This document shows, in pieces, positions 36,485-46,056 of a stretch of DNA of 64,000 nucleotides. The stretch comes from CAYFLR01 sp964343805 (GTDB lineage Bacteria > Bdellovibrionota_B > Oligoflexia > CAYFLR01). The notes under the pieces are model-generated. The model was given only the letters and a program-made list of their open reading frames with translations, was not told where the DNA came from and did no database searches. The stretch lies in contig CAYFLR010000028.1 in the NCBI GenBank assembly GCA_964343805.1, positions 1 to 64,000 on the forward strand, read 5' to 3'. The position numbers and the translations under genes are program-made. Position 1 is the first letter of the stretch, and every line of letters begins with the position of its first letter.

Positions 36485-38287
36485 ATGAAATTATACCTAT
36501 CTTTACTTTCACGGATATTTCAATATCGAGCCCACTTTCTACTGGGGCTAGTATTTTTATTACTATATGGACTCTTCTCTTCTCTTTTGATTTCAGTGGT
36601 GGGGCCCATTTTTTCTTTTCTTTTTTCCCTTGGAAGTGAATCAAATGTGGAACTGGGGTCTCTGTTTCCGGTTAAGGTCCAGGAACTCTTTTTTGAAGGG
36701 ATCTCTTTCACAATAGCTAAAGAGCGCCTCATTGCCTATTTTCCAGTGGTTTTGATTGCTCTATCGGTTCTAAAGGGGGCCACTGCTTATTGTCAAAATT
36801 ATTTAATGGGAGTGATTAGTCAGAAAATAATAAGGGATCTTCGCAACGAAATTGTGAGTCATCTGATCAGTTCTAAAAAATCCCTTTTAGATCAGCACAA
36901 AGTTGGCAGTCTTATCTCCTTGGTTGCTAATGACACCATTATCATTCAGAATGCTTTAGTTAAAACCACAGGACAGTTTTTTAGGCATCTCCTTCTCATA
37001 GTTTTTTATTTAAGTTTAGTGCTTTGGATTGATGTAAAACTCACTCTTTTTTGTTTTTTAGTGGCTCCTCCAATCGCTTTTTTTATTTCCAAAATAGCCG
37101 GACAAATTGAAAATTACGCTCGTCTCATTCAAGAGAGATTAGGTGATATTGTCGCCTATGCTTCAGAAATGATGGGAGGGAAATATGTGATCAAGGCCTT
37201 TGCAGGAGAACATCAAGAAGTTTTTAAATTTAATAAGTACAACTCCTCTATCTACCAAACTTATCGAAAATCAATTTTTGTTCGTACAGTATTTGCTCCA
37301 GCCATGGAGTTCATTGCATTGGCTCTGTTTGCTTTGATGGTAATATATTTAAAGGTCCAGGTAAAAGATGGAAGTCTTGACATCTCAGGTTTGTTTACCT
37401 TTGCCGCTATTATGGGCGCTATGTTTCAGCCTATTAACGGAGTTTCTACAATTTATGTAGCAATTAAAGAAAGTGTTGGGGCTCTCACTAATTATCACAA
37501 GATTATTAAAAACAAGGATGATATTGAAAATGAGCAGGGGGTATGCCCCCAAGAGCCTATTAAATGTATCGAATTAAATAAGCTCGATTATCTGTCAAAG
37601 GATAATCATATTCTAAATAAAATAACTTTTGATATGGCTGATGGTCTTTGGCTAGCTATTGTGGGACATAGTGGATCTGGTAAATCCACATTGGTGAGGA
37701 TGTTGTTTCGACTCTATGAGAATGATCAGCCAGGCTCAATTCAAATCAATCAACAGGACATTTTCAAATACTCCTTGGAATACATAAGACGTGAAACAGC
37801 ATTTGTTTCCCAAGATGTTTTCCTATTCCAAGGTTCGATAGATGATAATATAAGATATGGCAGTGATCACCTTACAGAGCAGGCTGTAAAAGAGGTTTTA
37901 GAGATAACCCAAGCTTCATTCATCAATAATTTGCCTGAAGGTTTGAATTATAATTTAGAAGTGGGTGGGGCCAACTTATCTGACGGACAGCGACAAAGGC
38001 TGGTGCTTGCGAGAGCTCTTTTAAAAAATGCATCGGTGCTCATATTAGATGAGGCCACTTCGGCTCTCGACCTAGAAACAGAAAAGTTGGTGATGGAACG
38101 TGTGGTAGAATATTGTCGAAAGCACAAAATGTTATTGATCACCATTGCCCATCGTTTGAATACTATTAAAAATGCAGATAAGATTATAGTTCTTGAAAAC
38201 GGAGAGCTTGTTGGGAAAGGGAATCACCCGGAATTAATTGACTCTTGTAAGGTATATCAACACTATGTGGAATCGTTCAATACGTGA
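36485..38287 (+). CDS. msbA: MsbA-type ABC exporter (lipid A flippase)
   Basis: 600 residues. A six-helix exporter membrane domain (about 10-310) is fused to an ATPase. Walker A is G-H-S-G-S-G-K-S-T near 395-403, the signature reads L-S-D-G-Q-R-Q-R (Asp for the usual Gly) and Walker B is V-L-I-L-D-E-A-T-S-A-L-D. Position between lpxA and lpxK argues for lipid A-core flipping across the inner membrane rather than drug export. The stop overlaps the lpxK start region. Confidence 0.9.
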   Translation: MKLYLSLLSRIFQYRAHFLLGLVFLLLYGLFSSLLISVVGPIFSFLFSLGSESNVELGSLFPVKVQELFFEGISFTIAKERLIAYFPVVLIALSVLKGATAYCQNYLMGVISQKIIRDLRNEIVSHLISSKKSLLDQHKVGSLISLVANDTIIIQNALVKTTGQFFRHLLLIVFYLSLVLWIDVKLTLFCFLVAPPIAFFISKIAGQIENYARLIQERLGDIVAYASEMMGGKYVIKAFAGEHQEVFKFNKYNSSIYQTYRKSIFVRTVFAPAMEFIALALFALMVIYLKVQVKDGSLDISGLFTFAAIMGAMFQPINGVSTIYVAIKESVGALTNYHKIIKNKDDIENEQGVCPQEPIKCIELNKLDYLSKDNHILNKITFDMADGLWLAIVGHSGSGKSTLVRMLFRLYENDQPGSIQINQQDIFKYSLEYIRRETAFVSQDVFLFQGSIDDNIRYGSDHLTEQAVKEVLEITQASFINNLPEGLNYNLEVGGANLSDGQRQRLVLARALLKNASVLILDEATSALDLETEKLVMERVVEYCRKHKMLLITIAHRLNTIKNADKIIVLENGELVGKGNHPELIDSCKVYQHYVESFNT

Positions 38288-39383
38288 CCGTTTGTTTAAA
38301 CTAAGTTGGCAAAAGATTCTTGAGGATCCTAAGAACAGCTGGTTTCTCTCTCCTTTGATAATTTTAGCCGAGCTCTACAAGTATTTGTTAAAATTGTGGA
38401 GAGGTTTTTATAAAAACTACTTTTATTGGAAATGGGAGGGTAAAGGTGCTGAACCGGCAGTGATTTCGGTGGGAAACATTGTTGCTGGAGGGACCGGTAA
38501 AACCCCTTTTACCATTCGATTGGCTCAAATGTTTGCTGATCGAGGTCTGAAGATCGCTATAATTTTGCGTGGGTATGGTCGTCAAATCCAGGACCCTAAG
38601 AAGATAATTAGATTGTCCCCGGAGGAAGCACTTAAAGAACGGGCTGTTATTGAAGCTGGAGATGAAGCTGTTTTATTGGCTAGGCAACTTCCTTTCGTCA
38701 CCGTATTTTCCTGCCCTAAGCGAAAGCGAGTGATTGAAAAACATGGGGCTGAGTTTGATCTATTTTTGATGGATGATGGCTTTCAACATTTAAAAGTAAA
38801 AAGACATTTTGATTTTGTGTTGCTCAACAGTTCTCGACCTTTTTCCAATGGATATTGCTTTCCCAGAGGATTATTGCGCGAATCTATCGACTCTTTAAAA
38901 TATGCTGATGCCTTGGTTCTCACCCATTTTCATGCAAATAATAGAACCCTGCGTAATAACTTTAACTTGCCAATGATTAAGACATCCCATCAGGCAAGTA
39001 GATTGAGGCTTATTGGAGCCATGGAAGACAAAGCCCCTGGCTTTTTAAAAGATAAAAGAATTCTCGCTTTCTGTGGTATTGCCCATCCTGATTCTTTTAA
39101 GAAGTTGCTGGAAGAGTACGAGCCGGGGTTTATCTACTTTGAATCATTTGCGGATCATCATCATTACGTGGAAAAAGATTGGGAGAATTTACAAAATTTG
39201 AAGAAAAGGAAACGCATTGACTTGATGGTGACCACTGCGAAAGATGAGGTGAAAATACCTGCTAAGTGGTTGAAAAAGATTGGGAATATTTATAGTCTTG
39301 ATATTGAGGTTGTTATTTCTCCAGAAGATGAGATAATTCTTAACAATTTAATGGAGCCCTATCTAATATCGAAATTAGGCTGA
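38265..39383 (+). CDS. lpxK: Tetraacyldisaccharide 4'-kinase
   Basis: Phosphorylates the 4' position of the lipid A disaccharide. The start is taken at the ATG at 38265 (372 residues, 23-base overlap with msbA); a TTG at 38238 would add nine residues. The N-terminal hydrophobic stretch (25-42) anchors it to the membrane. The P-loop is V-G-N-I-V-A-G-G-T-G-K-T (69-80), and D-D-G-F-Q-H is the catalytic motif near 167-172. It is slightly longer than E. coli LpxK (328). Confidence 0.93.
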   Translation: MWNRSIRDRLFKLSWQKILEDPKNSWFLSPLIILAELYKYLLKLWRGFYKNYFYWKWEGKGAEPAVISVGNIVAGGTGKTPFTIRLAQMFADRGLKIAIILRGYGRQIQDPKKIIRLSPEEALKERAVIEAGDEAVLLARQLPFVTVFSCPKRKRVIEKHGAEFDLFLMDDGFQHLKVKRHFDFVLLNSSRPFSNGYCFPRGLLRESIDSLKYADALVLTHFHANNRTLRNNFNLPMIKTSHQASRLRLIGAMEDKAPGFLKDKRILAFCGIAHPDSFKKLLEEYEPGFIYFESFADHHHYVEKDWENLQNLKKRKRIDLMVTTAKDEVKIPAKWLKKIGNIYSLDIEVVISPEDEIILNNLMEPYLISKLG

Positions 39384-39390
39384 GGAAGCG

Positions 39391-40737
39391 ATGAGAATAG
39401 TCATTATTGGTGCGGGGAATGTTGGTTATAATCTGGCTCGCCGGTTGTCCTATGAAGATATTGAAGTCAGTGTCATTGAATCCAGTTTAAAACAAATTCG
39501 ACGAATCAAAGAAACTTGTGATGTATTTGCTATTCATGGAAGTGGAGATAGTCCAGAGTTTCTGATAGAAGCTGGAGTAAATGAAGCCGATGTGGTTTTG
39601 GCTGTTACTAATCAAGATGCAGTCAATGCAATGGCCTGCTACTTTTCTAAGACTTTGGCACCGGAGTGTATAACTCTCGCTCGGGCACGAAATCAAGATT
39701 ATTATAAATACGATTACTTTTTTAATAAAGCCCACCTCAATATCGATCAATTGATTAACCCAGAATTGATTGCGGCAGATTCTATTTTAAAGTTGATATC
39801 CATTCCAGGAGCCTGTGAGGTCTCAGAGTTCTTAGAGGGGAAAGTCAAATTGGTGGGTTTTTATGTGGGTCGTGAAAACCCGATAGTGGGTGAAACTTTG
39901 GAATCTCTTTTTAGAGAGAGAACCCGTAAAAACTTACTCATTGTAGCTATAAAAAGAGGGGGGAAGCTGATTATTCCTCGAGGAAATAGTCAGATTCGAG
40001 TGAATGATATTATCTACTTTCTGACCAAAGGCCGTGGAGAATTAAGGGCCTGTGATGTGCTTGGATACAGTAAGCGAAGATTGACTCAAGTTATGATTAT
40101 GGGTGGAGGAAGTTACGGAAAGTTCATTGCTTCCAAGTTAGAAACTGAAGGAATTGACTGTAAGTTAATAGAGCGTAATCATGACAAGTGCAATGAGCTA
40201 GATCAAATTTTAAAAAAGACCATTGTGATTCATGGAGATGCGACCGATCAAGAACTGCTCCATGAAGAGAATATTGAAAAAATGGATGCCTTTATTGCTG
40301 TGGCCGATGATGGTCCCTTAAATATGCTTGCCTCTGTCATTGCAAAAAAAGCCGGAGTTAAGCGAACCGTTGCTCTGACCAATAAAAAGGCCCTCTATCA
40401 TTTAGGTCAGGACATTGGTATTGATATCAGTATCAACCCCCAGTTGGCGGTGACTAATGCCATTTTGCAGTTTATTCGTAAAGGTAAAATCATTTCGGTC
40501 CAAACCTTAGCCGATGAAAATGCCGAACTACTGGAATTTGTAGCCGAGGAGAGCTCTTCTTTGGTGGGAGTTCCCATGAAAGATTTGGAACTACCTAAGA
40601 ATGCTTTGGTGGGTATTATTGAACATGAGGGAGATATTAAAATTCCCACGGGTGCTGATATCATTCATCCAGGAGACAAAGTGGTAATTTTTGCAACAGA
40701 ATCCGCCATGAAAGAAGTGGCCAAGGTTATTTCCTAG
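39391..40737 (+). CDS. trkA: Trk potassium transporter regulatory subunit TrkA
   Basis: 448 residues of two RCK halves, each a Rossmann nucleotide-binding domain (G-A-G-N-V-G-Y-N at 7-14; G-G-G-S-Y-G-K near 235) and a TrkA-C domain (about 140-220 and 360-445). It is cytosolic and gates TrkH in response to nucleotides. GAGGAAG precedes the ATG. It starts seven bases after lpxK, so potassium uptake is tied to the envelope operon. Confidence 0.94.
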   Translation: MRIVIIGAGNVGYNLARRLSYEDIEVSVIESSLKQIRRIKETCDVFAIHGSGDSPEFLIEAGVNEADVVLAVTNQDAVNAMACYFSKTLAPECITLARARNQDYYKYDYFFNKAHLNIDQLINPELIAADSILKLISIPGACEVSEFLEGKVKLVGFYVGRENPIVGETLESLFRERTRKNLLIVAIKRGGKLIIPRGNSQIRVNDIIYFLTKGRGELRACDVLGYSKRRLTQVMIMGGGSYGKFIASKLETEGIDCKLIERNHDKCNELDQILKKTIVIHGDATDQELLHEENIEKMDAFIAVADDGPLNMLASVIAKKAGVKRTVALTNKKALYHLGQDIGIDISINPQLAVTNAILQFIRKGKIISVQTLADENAELLEFVAEESSSLVGVPMKDLELPKNALVGIIEHEGDIKIPTGADIIHPGDKVVIFATESAMKEVAKVIS

Positions 40738-40757
40738 CAAGGCAGACAAGGGCTCAT

Positions 40758-42227
40758 ATGTTTACCTCTGTACTATTTAAAATAATCGGCAGCATATTAA
40801 TGGCTACAGGGCTTGCCATGTGCGTTCCCATGGTTTTTGCCTTGGCTGTTGATGAAATTGCTGCCGCAAAAGGTTTTCTTTATTCTGCGATGCTAACCTT
40901 TTCAGTCGGCACTCTGCTCTTTTTTATATTTAGAAAATCAAAAAGTGATGAGCTCAGACCCAAAGAAGGCTTCTTCGTCGTGTCTGGAACCTGGTTTCTA
41001 GTAAGTTTAGCCGGCGGCCTTCCCTTTTATTTAAGTGGAGTATTTCCGGATCACTCATTTACCTCATTTGTCAGAGCCTTTTTTGAATCTGCCAGCGGTT
41101 TTTCCACTACGGGAGCTACCATTTTTACTGATGTAGAGGCGCTTCCTAAAGCGATCTTACTCTGGCGTTCCATTTCTCACTGGCTAGGGGGTATGGGAAT
41201 AATTGTGCTCTCCTTGTTGGTCCTTCCCTTATTGGGTGTGAGTGGGTTTCAACTCTTCCGGGCTGAAGCACCTGGAATCAAAACTGATATGTCACGAATC
41301 CACCCTCGCATCAAAGATACTGCCCAAACATTATGGTTGGTGTATTTGTTTCTCACCTTTGTTGAAACTATTTTGCTCTGGCTGGGGGGGATGAGTTGGT
41401 TTGATGCAATCAATCATGCTTTTGCTACTATGGCCACCGGAGGGTTCTCTACTAAAAATAATAGCATTGAATATTTCAACAGTCGTTATATAGAGGGAAT
41501 CATAACTCTTTTTATGTTTATTGCCGGTGCTAATTTTACTCTTCATTATTACGGTATGAGAGGGAAGTTGGTGGCCTATTTTAAAGACTTTGAATTTAGA
41601 TGGTACGTAGCCATCTCTTTGGTGGCGGCCACTTTGATAGGTGTCTCTCTTTGGCATTCGGGAACTTCCATAACCGATGCCATTTTTCTCTCCTTCTTTC
41701 AAGTGGCAACAATAATAACCACCACGGGCTTTTCTTCGGCTGACTTTGAGCTTTGGCCTCGACTGGCATTGCTCACACTCCTTATGCTGATGTTTGTAGG
41801 GGGATGTGCAGGTTCCACTGGCGGGGGAATCAAAGTAATGAGAGTCGTGCTCTTTTTTAAACTCGCTTATTCTGAATTATTTAGGTTGGTGCATCCCAAT
41901 GCAATCAATCGAGTGAAAATTGGCTGGCAACCCGTGAGTGAAAAAATGGCTTTTCATGTTTGGGGTTTTCTCTTTTGGACGCTAGCGGTGTTTAGCATCA
42001 GTTCTATGCTTATATTTATGTCCGGAGTTGATTTTGGCTCCTCTCTTTCTTCCGTCATTTCCTGCTTAGGGAATATTGGTCCCGGTTTTGCCTCCATCGG
42101 TCCTTCAGAGAATTATGCCCACTTTTCTCCCTTTGTTCATCTGGTTCAGATTTTTTGTATGATCACAGGGAGGTTAGAACTTTTCACGGTCTTAATTCTT
42201 TTTGCTCCTGCTTTTTGGAAAAACTAA
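40758..42227 (+). CDS. trkH: Trk potassium uptake protein TrkH
   Basis: 489 residues with about ten membrane segments. Pore-loop glycines of the selectivity filter are seen in S-T-T-G-A-T (near 113), A-T-G-G-F-S (near 231), T-T-T-G-F-S (near 320) and G-N-I-G-P-G-F (near 433). C-A-G-S-T-G-G-G-I-K lies before the fourth unit. It follows trkA by 20 bases and is the membrane partner of that protein. Confidence 0.94.
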   Translation: MFTSVLFKIIGSILMATGLAMCVPMVFALAVDEIAAAKGFLYSAMLTFSVGTLLFFIFRKSKSDELRPKEGFFVVSGTWFLVSLAGGLPFYLSGVFPDHSFTSFVRAFFESASGFSTTGATIFTDVEALPKAILLWRSISHWLGGMGIIVLSLLVLPLLGVSGFQLFRAEAPGIKTDMSRIHPRIKDTAQTLWLVYLFLTFVETILLWLGGMSWFDAINHAFATMATGGFSTKNNSIEYFNSRYIEGIITLFMFIAGANFTLHYYGMRGKLVAYFKDFEFRWYVAISLVAATLIGVSLWHSGTSITDAIFLSFFQVATIITTTGFSSADFELWPRLALLTLLMLMFVGGCAGSTGGGIKVMRVVLFFKLAYSELFRLVHPNAINRVKIGWQPVSEKMAFHVWGFLFWTLAVFSISSMLIFMSGVDFGSSLSSVISCLGNIGPGFASIGPSENYAHFSPFVHLVQIFCMITGRLELFTVLILFAPAFWKN

Positions 42228-43031
42228 ATGAACATTGATATGCATACACATGCTTTTCCTAAGGGATGGTTTGAAGCGGTGTGGAGCTATTTTGAAACAA
42301 GGGGTTGGGCTGTCCATCGACAATATGTGGGAGATATTCAAAAGACTCTGACCTCACATGGGATAGATAAAGCGGTGGCACTTAGCTATCCTCATGCCAA
42401 GGGTGTTGTTCAGAAGTTAAACCATTTTATGATTCAATTAGTAAAAGATCATCCCTTCTTTATTGGTTTTGGAAGTGTACATATAGATGAAGATGATTTT
42501 GACTCTATTATGGATGAGGTTTTTCAAAACTTATCTGGTTTTAAGTTTCAGCCTCTGGTTCAGTGCTTTGACATTAATCACTCTAAACTAGATCCGCTTT
42601 ATGATCGCTGTGTGGCGCATGATTTTCCCATTCTCATTCATGCAGGAACGGCTCCCACTGCCAATGACTATGTTGGTTTTAAACACTTTCAGACGTTGAT
42701 GAAAAATTATCCAGATTTGCGGGTTTGTGTGGCTCACTTAGGTGCCTTTGAGTGTGAAAAGTTTTTACATCTATGTAAAGATCATCCCAATATGTATCTA
42801 GATACGGCTATGATTCAGGTTAAATGTGAACTTCTTGACACCTTCTATCATGGTGATGAAGATCTGCTTAAATCCTGTGCCGACAGGATTTGTTATGGAT
42901 CTGATTGGCCCAATGTCCCTTATGATTATCAAGAGTGCCTAGCCAGTATCGAACGTTTCCCATTTTCGCAGAAAGAGCGACAAGCTATGAGAGGTGTTAA
43001 CGGAGCACGGTTTCTTAAACTATCTATTTAA
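42228..43031 (+). CDS. Amidohydrolase_2-family TIM-barrel hydrolase
   Basis: 267 residues. The metal site reads D-M-H-T-H (4-8). Further family positions are G-F-K-F-Q-P near 105, I-H-A-G near 138, V-A-H-L-G near 168 and G-S-D-W-P near 224. The family includes decarboxylases and hydrolases of ring or lactone compounds, and the substrate cannot be told from sequence. The ATG follows the trkH stop directly, so the gene rides on the same transcript. Its last eight bases overlap the convergent protease gene. Confidence 0.85.
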   Translation: MNIDMHTHAFPKGWFEAVWSYFETRGWAVHRQYVGDIQKTLTSHGIDKAVALSYPHAKGVVQKLNHFMIQLVKDHPFFIGFGSVHIDEDDFDSIMDEVFQNLSGFKFQPLVQCFDINHSKLDPLYDRCVAHDFPILIHAGTAPTANDYVGFKHFQTLMKNYPDLRVCVAHLGAFECEKFLHLCKDHPNMYLDTAMIQVKCELLDTFYHGDEDLLKSCADRICYGSDWPNVPYDYQECLASIERFPFSQKERQAMRGVNGARFLKLSI

Positions 43032-43989
43032 TTTGCTCTAGGATAGACGGGTATTTAGTTAATTCAAACTCTTTAATAACACGGTAACTGGAGACATTTC
43101 TTACATAATAAGAAGGAGGTCGAGACTCTTTGGGGGCGGTTTTAAACTTCTTATCTGAAAAATGAATGCCTGTAATCAATCCGTTTTCTAAAAAGATGGG
43201 AGAGCCGCTATTTCCATAGAAAACATCGATGGCATACTCACTGTACATATTATAGGCACTGAGTAGGTTTTTTTCAGGGGTGATAACATTGATAGATCCA
43301 GTGCTGTAGGATAGCCCCCTTCTATTTTTTGTGTCAATGGGATAGTAAAAGCGGTTTTCCATGCTCTTAAGTTGGTTTTCAGGATACTTAGGAAGGGGAG
43401 TTCCTATAGTGAAAACTCGAAGAGGCACATTAGGTAAAGTAGAGCTGAGTTGCAGTGGTTTTGTATTGACTAGTGATTTGTCAATTTTCAAAAGGGCCAC
43501 ATCGAGGTCATCATCGTGAACCTTCTTGCCATCAGGGCTTTTATAAGACCCTACTTTTATTACCTGAAAATTATATCTATCTTCAATAGGACGGCTGCTT
43601 CTCCACCACCTTGCGGGTGTCATGCGACCGGTTTTTATCCATAATTTCAATAAGTCGGAAGAGCAATCTATTGGAAGCTTTAAAGGTTTGGTTAGGCAAT
43701 CTTCAATTGTATGCCGTGCTGTTAATAAATAGCCATCTTGGGATATTAAGAAGGCTACCCCTCTGTAGCGGTTATTTGCCTTAATGTTCCAGATGTGAAA
43801 GATCGATTTCTGAAACTGTTCATGTTGAAATTTTGTGGAAAAGTGCTTTTGCCAGAGGGCAAACTCGGGGTGCCCTGGCGAAATAAACCCCGCCTCTTTC
43901 GTTGCAGAGGTGGATTTATTTACTCGCTTGCAATGAAAAGTAAAGAAAAGAATTATAAAAATTGCTAAGTATTTAAATATATATTTCAA
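43024..43989 (-). CDS. Exported trypsin-like (S1) serine protease
   Basis: 321 residues. A strongly hydrophobic N-terminus (3-19) ends F-T-F-H-C, a poor lipobox because His precedes Cys20, so it may be a lipoprotein or a membrane-anchored form. The triad is visible: His93 in T-A-R-H-T-I, Asp163 in D-L-D-V-A-L-L and Ser261 in G-N-S-G-S-P. The tail after 270 closes the second beta-barrel, and no PDZ domain follows, unlike DegP. Upstream is a perfect eight-pair dyad (43991-44020) that may be its operator. Confidence 0.85.
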   Translation of the reverse strand: MKYIFKYLAIFIILFFTFHCKRVNKSTSATKEAGFISPGHPEFALWQKHFSTKFQHEQFQKSIFHIWNIKANNRYRGVAFLISQDGYLLTARHTIEDCLTKPLKLPIDCSSDLLKLWIKTGRMTPARWWRSSRPIEDRYNFQVIKVGSYKSPDGKKVHDDDLDVALLKIDKSLVNTKPLQLSSTLPNVPLRVFTIGTPLPKYPENQLKSMENRFYYPIDTKNRRGLSYSTGSINVITPEKNLLSAYNMYSEYAIDVFYGNSGSPIFLENGLITGIHFSDKKFKTAPKESRPPSYYVRNVSSYRVIKEFELTKYPSILEQIK

Positions 43990-43990
43990 T

Positions 43991-44020
43991 GGTATTTTTT
44001 ATCCTCATATATAAAATACC
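43991..44020. repeat. Inverted repeat immediately upstream of the trypsin-like protease gene
   Basis: GGTATTTT (43991-43998) and AAAATACC (44013-44020) are perfect complements around a 14-base spacer and start two bases from the protease ATG. The position suits a repressor operator or a 5' hairpin on the protease mRNA. Confidence 0.5.
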
Positions 44021-44111
44021 ACAGATAGAATCCGTCAGGAAGTCTTATGTCTTTTGATAGAGAAGAGGGTTCTTTGGCGAAAAACTGTAAATTCAGGTGT
44101 AAGGGGTTAAA

Positions 44112-44981
44112 ATGGTTATGAATAATCTGAATTGGAAGCGAGTTATAGTTACTTTAGTAGGCATCTTTTTTCTCACCTTACCGGTCAAAATGTTGATGGC
44201 TGATGTGGTATATATCGTTAAAGAGAGGCAAGAGGAGAAGAGAAGTACTCGCTGGACCCTCACTGAGTGGCTCAAAATCAAGGAACGGATGCGTCTGATG
44301 GATGTCTGGCTGGCCATGTTTTCAGAACCCGCTAAATCCAAGTTTCAACCCGAATTCAGTGTGAAGTACACCCATTACCTGAAGGCGGGGAAGTATAAAT
44401 ATGAAGATATTACTCACGAGTTTCCCAAAACTCCTGCCCCGCGTGAGGTAGATGCTAAACTCTTTCTAACTAACCTGATATCGAGCACCACAGGCATACG
44501 GACGCTGAACATTGATTTCGGTTTTGCGGGAAAATATCATAAAACTGGGGTCGAAATGTATGGTTATGGTGGGGTTTTTCGAATTTTAGGAAAACACAAT
44601 CAGGATACCTCACTGGATCTCAACGTCCTCTATACCCATCGCCGACTAAAAATGCCCACTATTTTTAACGAGGTTCTCACTAAGACGGGTGAGGTTTCCC
44701 AAGTGGAGCAGCTCATGCTCCGAGCACAACTGCAGATTTACCTAATGGCTTCTATAGGTATTATTGGCTATTACGATAATTTACCTGTTCCTACTCGCTC
44801 TTATTCCGGTCCAACATTAAGAACAACCGGACAGGGATATGGCGGTGAGCTCTTCATTGAAATCGGTGTTATTAGGTTATCCTATGGCTATTACAAGCAA
44901 GAGTTAAAGGTCGATATAGAAAATAAGAATATTAACTATGGGATAGAAGGGCAGCAGGCCGCACTTACTATATACTTTTAG
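44112..44981 (+). CDS. Probable small outer-membrane beta-barrel or envelope protein
   Basis: 289 residues. The signal peptide (about 1-30) ends L-M-A. The mature protein alternates hydrophobic and polar residues in many short strands (F-S-V-K-Y-T-H-Y-L, L-N-I-D-F-G-F-A-G-K-Y, G-G-E-L-F-I-E-I-G-V-I-R-L-S-Y-G-Y-Y) and ends in I-Y-F, a barrel-type C-terminus. I recognise no family. AAGGGG precedes the first ATG by a normal distance; a second ATG lies two codons later. It is followed after 12 bases by selU. Confidence 0.65.
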   Translation: MVMNNLNWKRVIVTLVGIFFLTLPVKMLMADVVYIVKERQEEKRSTRWTLTEWLKIKERMRLMDVWLAMFSEPAKSKFQPEFSVKYTHYLKAGKYKYEDITHEFPKTPAPREVDAKLFLTNLISSTTGIRTLNIDFGFAGKYHKTGVEMYGYGGVFRILGKHNQDTSLDLNVLYTHRRLKMPTIFNEVLTKTGEVSQVEQLMLRAQLQIYLMASIGIIGYYDNLPVPTRSYSGPTLRTTGQGYGGELFIEIGVIRLSYGYYKQELKVDIENKNINYGIEGQQAALTIYF

Positions 44982-44993
44982 AAAGATTAAGAT

Positions 44994-46016
44994 ATGTTTG
45001 TAGCACCAGAGTTTCAATTTAAGGAAATATGGGGTAGAGAAGAGGCACTCTTTGTAGATGTAAGAACACCTCCCGAGTGGGAAGAGGATCACATTCCTGG
45101 CAGTATTAATCTACCTGTTTTAGATATTGATCAGCGAGCTGAAATCGGGACTATCTACAAACAAGAATCTCCTAAAAAAGCTCTCTACAAGGGAGGGAAA
45201 TATATCTGCGGTAATATTCCTGCTATATTAGACCAGCTGGAGCCCTATGTCGGTAAAAAGAGGATTATTTTTTATTGTTGGCGAGGGGGGCTAAGGTCTA
45301 AATCCATTAGCTTGGTCATGAAATGTATGAATTTGTCCGTAGGATTTGTAGAGGGGGGATATAAAAAATACCGGCGTCATGTGATCGATTATTTGGACGA
45401 ATCCCATATGAAGGCAGTTTTTGTACTGTATGGAGCTACCGGAACCGGCAAAACTGAAATACTAAAAAAATGTGCCAAATCTGATTTACAAACAATCGAT
45501 CTTGAGGGTTTAGCAGAGCATTTGGGGTCTTCCTTTGGTTTGCTGCCAGGTAAAACTCAGCCCAGTCAAAAGTTCTTTGAAACCCTGCTCTTTACCGATC
45601 TCGCTCAAAAAGATCTTAGTAAGCCTATTTTGTTTGAAGGTGAAAGCCGGAAAATTGGTAAAATTCATATCCCAACTCCCGTGTTTCAACAGATGCAGGA
45701 GGGGAAGAAAATCCTACTCGATCTTCCTTTAGAAATTAGAATTCAAAACATTTTAAAAGATTATAAAGAAATTAATGAGGATTATTTTTATGGGGCTATG
45801 GAACGCATCAAACCCTATATGAAAAAGTCTCTGCATCAGGAGGTCAAAGATCTCTTTGAGGCTAAAGATTTATCTAAGGTGGTGGAGCTCTTGTTGGTTC
45901 ACTACTACGATCCACTCTATAAAAAGTCACAGGATCGCTATGACTATCATATCGAAGCTACGAGTAATAAGGATGCTTTTGAAAAGGTTAGAGAGTTGAT
46001 GGAGTCTGCTATTTAG
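44994..46016 (+). CDS. selU: tRNA 2-selenouridine synthase
   Basis: 340 residues (also called MnmH). It replaces sulfur by selenium at wobble uridine 34 of certain tRNAs, using selenophosphate. An N-terminal rhodanese domain has D-V-R-T-P near 22-26 and the active Cys95 in Y-C-W-R-G-G-L-R-S, a SelU hallmark. A P-loop domain follows with G-A-T-G-T-G-K-T (147-154). It predicts that selD exists elsewhere in the genome. It may be co-transcribed with the upstream barrel gene. Confidence 0.92.
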   Translation: MFVAPEFQFKEIWGREEALFVDVRTPPEWEEDHIPGSINLPVLDIDQRAEIGTIYKQESPKKALYKGGKYICGNIPAILDQLEPYVGKKRIIFYCWRGGLRSKSISLVMKCMNLSVGFVEGGYKKYRRHVIDYLDESHMKAVFVLYGATGTGKTEILKKCAKSDLQTIDLEGLAEHLGSSFGLLPGKTQPSQKFFETLLFTDLAQKDLSKPILFEGESRKIGKIHIPTPVFQQMQEGKKILLDLPLEIRIQNILKDYKEINEDYFYGAMERIKPYMKKSLHQEVKDLFEAKDLSKVVELLLVHYYDPLYKKSQDRYDYHIEATSNKDAFEKVRELMESAI

Positions 46017-46056
46017 TCTGGTCAAGTAGCTTTCTCAATTAGTACAAGGAATAGCT

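Noticed and set aside
41331..41702. 123-codon minus-strand frame inside trkH
   Set aside because: Antisense to a well-conserved membrane protein; low-quality composition and no start signals.
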